A stretch of DNA of 64,000 nt from contig NC_092576.1 of the NCBI RefSeq assembly GCF_037975245.1, forward strand, positions 25,805,611 to 25,869,610, in the 5' to 3' direction. Below, piece by piece: positions 54,745-64,000 of this stretch (within the stretch, counting starts at the first letter, position 1; each line of letters begins with the position of its first letter). Both the position numbers and the translations under genes were made by a program. Below the pieces are notes generated by a model that was not told the origin of the DNA, did not search any database, and saw only the letters and a program-made list of their open reading frames with translations. The stretch comes from Apostichopus japonicus. Lineage: Eukaryota; Echinodermata; Holothuroidea; Aspidochirotida; Stichopodidae.

Positions 54745-57700
54745 ACCTGGTCTTCTAGGTTATTTTACTCGTCGTCCGATCCGACTTCCTGGGCTGGTCC
54801 ACCACTGTTTTTGCCAATAGATGACTCGTTCGTCTCCTAACTCATGGTCACAATCGTTCTACCCCTCCTATTCCGAGCCGGGAACCGCCCCTTCGTCCGA
54901 GCCCGTAGTTGCTTTTAAACAGAAACTACTTCCTATACCTATAACGTGTGAACCTACACTTAAACCTATTAGAAACATAAACCACGCCCAGTCTACAACC
55001 ATCAACCAATAAAACATGATTAAATACGACATGCGTGCTGGTTGAGATTTACCCAGACCTAACATTTTTGGCCCCTGGAACGTAAACTAGACGTCCTACT
55101 CCGTGACCTCCAAATCGGTCAACACGAGAGAGTTCCCCCTTAACAGTTGTTCGTAAATCAAGCAAGTGACACCCCCTTATAAGATTTTATCTAACAAACA
55201 ATTCCCGTAAAGCGTCTAATAATGTAAAGAATCAACCCAAGTTTAAATATTTGATTGGATAAAATACATGTTTACGCTAACGACAAACAAGGAGCTTTGA
55301 CGTGTCGTTACATCGAATATTCAATAAGTAAATAGTTGCTTCTTGAGGCAGTACGTCCTGGACATGTGAGAGTCACATGCACGGCCAACTAGTGTAACCC
55401 ACACTTAGACATATTAAAATGGCACCATGAATTTCTACTTTACTACGATAGGAACCAAAGTCTGTAAAATGAAGCTCTGAAAACAAACAATTTTTTTTTC
55501 AAAACTCTACGAAAGAATGTTGATGACGTGCGTGTACTTTTACAAGCCACGCTAAAGTCTATGAATAAGTTGAGTGTACATATGAGTACTCAGTAACAAG
55601 AAATCCGTAGTCATAACCGTGAACGTTTTACTATGATTTTCTACTGACCCGTGTCATGCTTGAACAATAATCGGAATTCATAGACATAATAAGTGCTGAA
55701 AACGTGAAAGAAACCAAGACAATGGAGAAGGATTCGCTCAAAATCGTTTTACTAATGACAAAAGAAATATAAATTGACTTAGCAACAGCAACGTCATTTT
55801 GCTTCGGGCAATGTCTAGTTTATCACAAGTACGCAGTATTTATTCTTATATTGCGTCATTTGTACACTCTAACTTTGTTATATGCTCAAGTACAAAGATA
55901 TCGTTAGGATTGTTCGAGATTCAAGAATATTATACAGTTATGGAAACGACAAAACACACACTTAGGTTGCCACCATGTTGTGACGCATATATAAACATGT
56001 TATGCGTGTCCTCACCAGTGGAACAATTTCTCCTCCTGACTAATCCCCTTAAATAAATCATTCCGATTTATTACCACACCATGTGAAAACTTATAATTGT
56101 TTTTTACTTTGATTCAAAATATTGTACCTTTACTATTTCTTAATGACCACCCATGAGCCCCCCCCCCTCCCCCCACCCCATCTCCATTCAACTCTTTTAT
56201 TATTAAAAGCAGACGATAAAGGTAAGAGCATGGGAATATGGAACATTTAATTGTTGATGGGCTATTTAAATAAGCACTCTCCACAACTATAATAACCTGT
56301 ACATACCTACAATGACAGCTCAGGTCAAACGGCGAAGCAATATTTAATACAGAATACTAAACAAATGAAACCGATTAATCATGCTGTTATGACAATAAAA
56401 GAGTTATTATCCAGTTCCTACGTATATAGAAATGGCGGATGCCATATAACTGGCAGTATATATTCGTATTCAAAATGCAATTACTACACTTTATGACCAC
56501 AAGAAGTCTGTATGAAATGTGACAATGGTATGGAGATTTTAACAGGTGTGCTATTGTGAGCAGGCCTTGTTGCGTATACGGTGATGGTTGCTCCTGTCAG
56601 GGAAGAGAGTTGCGATTACATTCAAAAAGGAAGTATAGTATTACTGCTACACTCTTAATTGTTCTGGTAATTTTTCCCACCAGAAATTCTAGTCAAAATA
56701 ACTTTGACTAGAAAAGGTTCGGCTTGACAAGATATTCTCGTACGGTAACTCGTACGTTAGTTTACAAGTTTATCAGCCGACAGCTGACAAGGTATCTGTA
56801 GTCACAGCTGAGTTTGCGCATTGCTTGAGGAATTCAGACGTTTGACCTAAACATTCTTGTCGGCGCGCAACCATCGGCTTAGACCAATGATACATCAAGT
56901 TAACGTACTATCACAAGATGTTCAACGATGGACGATAACGAGGGCGATTTTGTGTCAAAAACAATTATACAATACTGGTTAACAAAATACATCGACACAT
57001 TAACAGTACATGCGACGTGTCCTGCAAACGTCCGTTCGTTTATGCAATGAGTATATCCGGTATATATAACACCCGTTGAAGTCATTCAGACTAAGATTTA
57101 CGTTACTGGGGAACATCAGTTCAAAATTGTTTATAATATGTACCAGGGTGTGTTTATGCTTTTGTCGTTAGTTTACTAACGCTCTTAGGGCCTACGCTGT
57201 CCTGGTCGGCTAGATATAGCTAGGCCTAGTAGGGTGCTCCAACATGCCGTGCATTGAAGCCACGGATTTGATTGTAACTTCACGATTATTTTACCTTATG
57301 CCATCGAAGTTTATTGTGGAGATATATGACTAATAAACTGTCACGAGTTTGTAAAAATTTACTCTTCTCTGTCATCTGTTTCCAAAGATAGAACTTTACT
57401 GTACTAACGCCCTATGCCCTAGGCTAGTACTGCGTGATAGGAATATTTAGTAACGGTTCAACTTAAACTTAGATTAGGGCCTACATATGCATATAACCAC
57501 TACTCTAATGTGTATTGCAGTCACTGGATAGGCATTGGCTACAATAAACGTATAAAGGTTATGATATCGTTACAAACGAGAATGGTATAGAACTTCTTTC
57601 GTCAACAAATGGCCTAACGTTACTAGTTGGGCTGAGCATAAATAAGTATATATCCTAATTAATATAATATATACTGATAATGATGGTGGGTTTGCCAGGT

Positions 57701-60700
57701 CTGGAGCAGCCTCCCTGATTTATTTTAGTAATATAACTTCCATTCTGAATATTTTGCTTGTGTGCCTACCAATATTTCAACAACAAACACTAATATGTAT
57801 GTTTTTTTTTTTTTTTTTTTTTTGCCAACCTGCAGGAGCCGTGCGAATCTAAATTAGTAAATGTTGATAGTGACTGATAGGCTACACGCAGATGCAGAAA
57901 GAACTTGTTTAGAATGCTAGCCAATCTAAATGACAATGGTTCCACAATAGTTAAAATACTAGGCCTAGCATAGGCCCCAAGACTTATATAACTGTTCAAA
58001 AGAACCTATAAAAACTTGATTTTTCAATTTCAAACCCCCAAAATGGTGGCATGCTGTTTATTGCTGGCTTAGGCCTTATTTTAAAGACCCATAGGTCTAA
58101 TCTAGTCATGCGTAGGCTATTCTGGATGTTTACTAAAGTCAAAAGTTCAGGGTATGTATAATTTAGAATTACATTTTTTTTTGTACCTAACATCGCTGTG
58201 GCTGTGTTGCTGCGTATTCGCAGGCATGAAATAGCCATAGAAAAACGTATATGCCTAATTGACAACTTTATCTTGCTCGATGGAAATATCTAATTCCTGT
58301 ATATTGTATTATCACTGGGAAAGGAATTTTAACCAGTTACTCTGACCTATGGTAGCCTATAACTTGTGCACAGGCTACTAATTCACCCAATATTAAAATC
58401 AATCTTTTTTTAAACGTACACCCCTGTCACTGCGCCAGATCTATACACTTAACTGAGCCCAACTTTAGGTAGCTCTCAACCAATGGTGTATGTATATACA
58501 GAACGTGTTGACGGTAATGATTTATAATAGAAACTATTAGGTTGCGTAGCTGTCAAAATGCAAGTTACTCAAATTGAAGTGCTTATTAGTACTTTGCATA
58601 TTCTCTGACATGAACTATTAAGCTTCAGCTGTGTTCCTGTAAAGTGTAGGCTGCCTGGCTAATACATTTTGCAAAGTAATCTTGTGGAATGCTGTGCACT
58701 GCTTATATTGGTGTTTATTTTCAAAATGTTGGTTCAACTTTTGTTATGATTCAAAACATATTTTAAATATAAAAATTATATAGGCTCCACTTAGGAACAG
58801 GCCAGCACCTGTAATATTGTTCTAGAACAAGCCCAACATATAAAATACTACCCCTTAAAGATCAGGGCTATAGAGAGTTGGGCATTTGAATTATCATCGG
58901 AATATTGCCATCGGAATATCAGAATATCCCGTTCAAACACAGACAAACAGTTGAAAAACTCTTCAATTTTGAAAACAGATCTTACCTCGCGCACCCTACA
59001 CCTACTTTCAAATAGTTTATAAATAACATTTTCTTTACCGGCTTTCTCACAAAAGTAATGCAATGAATTTCGGGATAGCGTCACAAAAGCGTTGTAAGAA
59101 CAACTTTCACAATGTAGGTACTGTGCGCGTGTGCCTGTGCGGATGGGCGTGTGCGTGTTTATACTTGTATTGTATTTATGTGCATTGTTTATGTATTGTA
59201 TATTCTGGTGGAGGGGCGTGTCCACAATTCTTATTACTAATATCTCGGTCACTTTTCAACCAATTTCCACATTTGGCCACAAATGATTGGAAATATATTA
59301 AATAATACGAATTCAACATTTAATACACCAAAAATACTCTTTAGAGTATGTTTTCCTAGATAAGCTATTTGGGGACCTAATGTGAATACATAATTAGCCC
59401 AAAATTAGTGAAAGTTATCATGTATGAAATCAACAATCGTTACCCTTTCCATTGATATACATTTTCATGTCCAAAATATTCCTATGAGTTGGTGTACTGC
59501 TTACTAAACTAGGTAACACTGCCTTGTAAAAGGAATATGCTAAAAAGGAGCTTACTAACGTGGGACCATACTGCCACTAAACAATGTGAATAAAATATGA
59601 TTCAAAGTTTTACCCATATTATTTACATAGGCTAGAGATTTTGCTAAAGTAGAAAGAGCAGTCACAGGAGTTGCTAGTGGGTTTTGTGTCATCGATTATT
59701 TTTAGTGGCCTATGGTTTTGCCATAGACGTGGCTTTTCTTGGTGATGTCATTTACGATCTGGTTCAGAGAAGCAATAACAAAGACAGACGAAACGAAAAT
59801 TCAAGCGAACCGAACGACTCTAAAAGTAACAGAGCAAAGTCAAACACTTTTCGGAGCTGCTCCTTGAACTTGCGAAAATTCATTATGGAACTCATAAATG
59901 AGATTTGACGGGCAAAGTAATATTAAATTTAATATAATTGCAATATTTAAATATATTGTTGATGTCAGTATACTTAACAGAGTACATTTCCATGCCTTTT
60001 CCTCCAACGCTCGAAATCACAATTGAAATTGAAACGAATTTTAAAAACAACAGCAAAAATACTTCGAATAGCTTTGAATCAGGTTTAAATACGGTGTTTT
60101 TCAATACCATTGTCCCTTGGTCATGTTTCGTGCAATACTATATAAACCAAATTGACATTGGTTGTCATCACGATTTGGTTTTTGTTGTTTCCAAAAAGCA
60201 ACGAGGTACAATACCTGTACACAGGCGCAAATTGGTATTTGCATGGAATACATATAAATTATTCTGTCGTTAACGTTTTACTGTGTGTTTGAACTAAGAC
60301 ATACATTAAATATTTATGTCAAAATATTGGCAAACCGTTTCAAAGTCCATCCAAAAAATTAAGGCAAATCAAGAAACTTCGGCATGGAATCCTGTGTAAA
60401 TCTTTCCGAAAGAAAAAAACGATCAAAAGTATAAAAATCGATAATGTGTGGTACAAATATTTATTCAATTGAATCGCGCCCCTTTGTTTGAACAAGACAA
60501 AGAAATAATATTAGGTAATGCATTTAAGTAAGAAGAAAATCAAACAACGTAACAAGTAAACTAAATAGTACAAGTGCTTATGTACTAGTCTACACATAGT
60601 ATCCACACAGTATACACAGTACATTTATAGTATCCTAATCATTATCCGATTTTTACTGCATTTGCAAGTGTGGAAGCAAAGTAGTTACCGCAAGAAACCT

Positions 60701-60950
60701 GACAAAAGAACGAAGTGACTAACTAATCCTCAACGAAAGGCACAAAGAACCAAGCCGCGAAGGACATATATAAAAAGGCAAATATGTATCTGCAAAGAAA
60801 AGCACAGAACGTTGCCTATATCGTGCAATTACCCTAATGCCACATGTTGGATGTAGGCCTAGGCCTACGGCTATGTTTGAAGTTATTTTTCTTTATTCGA
60901 GATCTTAATGTAGCGTAGATTATTGTGGATTGATCACTCGGAGGGAGACT
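54745..60950. other. Large stretch without recognised genes
   Basis: No known domain was recognised on either strand. Notable low-complexity sites: a C run near 56158-56177 and a T run at 57801-57823. ORFs at 59684-59908 and 59938-60273 have balanced composition but no homology I recognise. They are listed as uncertain, not as genes. Confidence 0.4.
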
Positions 60951-61102
60951 CTCTTCTTCAATCTCGAACATTCGTTGAGGCTCAACTTACAATTACCACT
61001 TATCGTCCAGAAAATTCACTGAATGTATAGGCAGTAGTAATAGGTTAAGTAATCGTATTTCGTGTTAACATGTAGAGTGATGTAGTGATTAACTGATCGA
61101 GG

Positions 61103-61305
61103 TACAGTAAGTGATGAATATTCATACCCTATTGTGTGTTTATGCGTCGTTGCTAACGTTATAAGATTGGCAGTTATTTAAAAAAATACGAATTATACCA
61201 TTTTGTAATAATTTGTGGTATGCTTCACCTGTATTTTTAGTACACAGAGTCATTACTTGGTACATGGAAACCAGGGACATCGCCAGTTTTTAATAATAAT
61301 AATAA
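61103..61305 (+). repeat. Dispersed ~200 bp repeat, copy 1
   Basis: It matches 63668-63872: 'aagtgatgaatattcatacc', then 'ttttgtaataatttgtggt', 'cacagagtcattactt' and 'aaaccagggaca(t/c)c(g/a)ccag'. It ends in an AAT-type run at 61290-61308. Confidence 0.8.
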
Positions 61306-63187
61306 TAATTCACAGAGCAGAAAAAAAAATGTTAGATCAACCCTCAGAGCCTTAAACAGATCAGAATACAGTCAATTCCATTAATTCTATCAAAAATATC
61401 AGCAGATGAATTTGAAGAAGCAGATCGATATCATCTTTCTTATAATGATGATTTTATTTATTCCATTTTTGCCATTTTGTATTTTTATATTTCTATTAAA
61501 TAGGTCAGCCCAGAAATGATTGGCAAATTTATGTAGTGGAGTGGAAATCCATTTATTTAAGAACCCATACTTTCCCTTTTGGCATTCCATAGTTAGTTTC
61601 CTTTACAGACAGCAGTGCCCTTGGATGGCATACTCCTACTAGCGTCTTTATCAATCCGTGGGAATGTTCTCCTTCAGGAAAAGTGCCAAACTGCAGTAGG
61701 AGAACATCTTGTGCAAAAAATGTGTCCATTCAGGCAAGTTTAGTCTTCTGGCACTCTTCATATCCGTGTTCTCAGGAGAAGTTCTGTTGCACAGGATTAT
61801 TTAAATTCTGGGTTCAAGAGGAACTATAAAGGAGCCATCATCTTTTAATTGATCGGTTCATCATATTGTTTACATATTCTTGAAGGAAACACAAATTCTG
61901 CAAACATTACAATACAAATTTGAAATGCTAGGTTTATGGTTCATCCTTTCAGTAGCATGTGGCTGAGAGGTTAAAGGTTAACTTCAGTACTCCATCAAGG
62001 TCTCTTAGGAATTTTGAGACGGGTGTCAGAGTTGTCACTATTTTAACTGAGAGGAATTTGTATTGTCCTGTATTACTGTAAAAGAAATTTTGCTCTTATC
62101 AGCCTTCAATTCTTCCATTGGCTGAGTAAGTCTGATTACCCAGGTAACACCCTTGTTGATCAACAATAGTAACAAGTTCCAAACTACATATGTTACTTTC
62201 CGTAATGCAGGGAATCATTAATTAATTTGATTTCTAGTTGAAATTCAGTAATTCTGGCCGGTTGTAGAGAGTGTTGTACTATTTCTTTTACCAAATGTCA
62301 AATGTTAATTTACAGGAAGTCCTAGAAGGCATATGGTCAAAAACAATATATCCTTTTCCTCTCTCTAAGTAGCCAGAAAATTAGACAATGCCAAATTGAT
62401 ATATGTGGGCATTTTATTTTAATACCCAAGCATGAATATTTTGCACATTTCAAGATCAATTTAAATGTATGAGATCCACCAGTTGATAATTTGTGATTTT
62501 GAAATGCCAAGTTAATGCAAATTTGGTGCAAAAGTTGAAACAAGTGGAAAAGTCATGAAGAGAATGAAAATAAAGCGAATGAATTTGATTTGAAGCTTTG
62601 TCGTATTCTTGTAAGCATATCAATTTTTTTATGTAAGAATTTGTCTCAACAATTTATCGGGTGTCATTTGACTAATCAAGGAACATGAAATGTGAGGCCA
62701 GTGATTTAAACGAAGATTACATGTGTTCAATAGTCGATAGCTAACTGTTTAATTGATGTATTCCAGCCAGATAAGGTCTATCCCTGGCGATCCTAGCCTT
62801 TGCTTGACGCACTCTGGCGCCGCCCCCAAGGCAGTTTCAAATATTTTACACATTTCCTGCATGCCTCCTCCCCCCCCCCCCCACCCTTTGTTTTACATGG
62901 ACGGTAGCAAGGTCTGGCACAGTGCCAGATTAGCTGTTTACAATGGTGTATCACATATATGTTTAAGGAGGCTTGCCAATTCACCCGGTGTAGGCGTGGA
63001 CTCCGAATTCCAAGATCTCCAGCCCTCCTTGTTGCCCTGTTCAATCTCCCGTCCTTTAAGAACTACTTCCTTCCCTGATGTCGCATGAAAAGATTACGCT
63101 ACGGTGAAGATTATCAATTATTTTTAAAGCGGCAAGTGTTGCCGTTTATTGGTAGACTTCATTACTACAATATCAACGCTTGCTTAC
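61306..63187. other. No gene recognised
   Basis: It holds a C-run near 62870-62882 and AT-rich unique sequence. If the Harbinger-like exon at 63188 has a second exon it should lie here on the minus strand; none was seen. Confidence 0.4.
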
Positions 63188-63483
63188 CTGAGACAAATCG
63201 CCAATCTTTGACGAGTAGAAATTGGTTTTCTGAGCTGTGTCACCTGTCTTTTGAAGTCATCTTGTACGAAGTCCAAAATGTACTCAAACTGGTCCTCGTT
63301 CATTATAAAGTTATTATAGAACTTGTCTTCGTGGCTAGAAAGTTCTCTTACCAGAGTGTGGTACTCGCCGAGCTCCTCGCGCTTTTCATTTATTGCATGT
63401 TCCCACGATCAGGGACATCTCTCACGGTTCCTCTTCCATAATTGATAGAGGAGTATATCTTCGTCCATTTCGTGGTCTGCCAT
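63188..63483 (-). pseudogene. Harbinger/PIF-like transposase first exon, one premature stop
   Basis: The minus-strand ATG is at 63483-63481, and the exon ends at a good donor 'tctcag|gtaagc' (63188). The 98 codons read 'MADHEMDEDILLYQLWKRNR' ... 'LGEYHTLVRELSSHEDKFYN' 'NFIMNEDQFEYILDFVQDDF' ... 'ISTRQRLAICLR'. The 'FYNNFIMNEDQFEYIL' and 'ISTRQRLAICLR' parts are typical of the helical N-terminus of PIF/Harbinger transposases and HARBI1-like proteins. TGA at 63411-63409 interrupts at codon 25. The DDE core exon was not found. It lies beside a Harbinger-type terminus, so it is a decayed transposon, not a host HARBI1 gene. Confidence 0.75.
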
Positions 63484-63668
63484 GTTTCTCACTTAATTAA
63501 CCGAGTTGCATTGAAGTTCAGACGTACGCGCGCATACAGGTTACTAGCTAGAATACGCACTCCGTTTAAATATCGCTGTAGTGTGACCTGTTCCCAGAAC
63601 CGATTTATAGGAGCGATTTTATATCGGATCAGTTTCCGACCCGATATCGCTGTAGTGTGACCGGCCCT
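63484..63668 (-). mobile_element. Harbinger-like element terminus
   Basis: On the minus strand from 63668: GGGCCGGTCACACTACAGCG, then a nested, partly repeated copy of GGTCACACTACAGCGATA about 70 bases further in (63590-63573). Openings of the form GGGCCGGTCACAC are usual for Harbinger elements. The flanking TTAA (63668-63671 region) fits the 3 bp TWA target of this group. It abuts the dispersed repeat copy at 63668. Confidence 0.7.
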
Positions 63669-63872
63669 TAAGTGATGAATATTCATACCCTCTGTGGTTA
63701 TATGCTTCGTTGATTAACGTTTATAAGATGGGCAGTTTTTTTTTTCAAAACAGCTTTACGAATTTACCGTTTTGTAATAATTTGTGGTCATCTTCACCTA
63801 TCCTTATATAACACAGAGTCATTACTTAACACATTGAAACCAGGGACACCACCAGCTTTTAATTGCAATATA
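63668..63872 (+). repeat. Dispersed ~200 bp repeat, copy 2
   Basis: Partner of 61103-61305 in the same orientation, about 80 percent alike by eye. It starts exactly where the Harbinger-like terminus stops. Confidence 0.8.
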
Positions 63873-64000
63873 GAGAAATATATAAAGCCTGACGATGTGT
63901 AATGTTTTTGTTCAAACATACAGTGCAACTCTAAGGTTTTGCTACTGTAATGTTTAGATTACTTTAGTTGTCTGTACGTATACTTGATATAGGTAAACGA

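Noticed and set aside
63085-63660. Plus-strand ORFs of 118 and 72 codons
   Set aside because: Antisense to the Harbinger-like exon and its terminus.

Overview
The window is animal nuclear DNA, AT-rich and full of introns and repeats. It most likely comes from a marine invertebrate deuterostome such as an echinoderm or hemichordate. That guess rests on an intron-rich ZU5/UPA/death-domain gene, a metazoan-type U1-C gene, and a mix of Gypsy, Penelope-like, CR1-like, Harbinger, SINE and MITE repeats. No species can be named from the sequence alone. GT...AG splicing and vertebrate-like exon phases are clear in both host genes.

Layout. 1-2.9 kb: a tandem, higher-order repeat rich in AGGTCA/TGACCT half-sites. 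4.3-13 kb (+): six in-phase exons of a gene with a ZU5 domain, a UPA-like region and a death domain. Its introns hold a LINE 3' end, a Penelope-like element and a long-TIR element. A possible second death domain, out of frame as read here, follows at 15.2-15.9 kb. 17.8-18.4 kb: a relative of the AGGTCA repeat, cut by a Gypsy LTR element (18.4-23.3 kb, minus) that has matching ~173 bp LTRs and itself carries a SINE. 25.15 kb (+): a terminal exon that looks like the end of an SH3 domain. 25.4-35 kb: five different minisatellites (units of 24, 44, 30, 34 and 26 bp) in and beside a minus-strand SNRPC (U1-C) gene. Four coding exons are found; the tiny start exon is not. 35.5-43 kb: several non-autonomous TIR elements. 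43.8-47.9 kb: a badly broken Gypsy element (minus). 49.5-52.7 kb: a broken CR1-like LINE (+) with a pentanucleotide tail. 53.3-54.7 kb: two adjoining satellites (102 bp and 27 bp units). 54.7-63 kb: mostly unassigned sequence. 63.2-63.7 kb: the first exon and one terminus of a Harbinger/PIF-like transposon (minus).

The host genes are therefore the ZU5-UPA-death protein (probably apoptotic or innate signalling, or netrin-receptor/PIDD-like), SNRPC (5' splice-site recognition in the U1 snRNP) and one SH3-ended gene fragment. Most of the rest is mobile or tandemly repeated DNA. The most unusual points are the minisatellites that start within a few bases of two SNRPC 5' splice sites, and the array of nuclear-receptor-like direct repeats.
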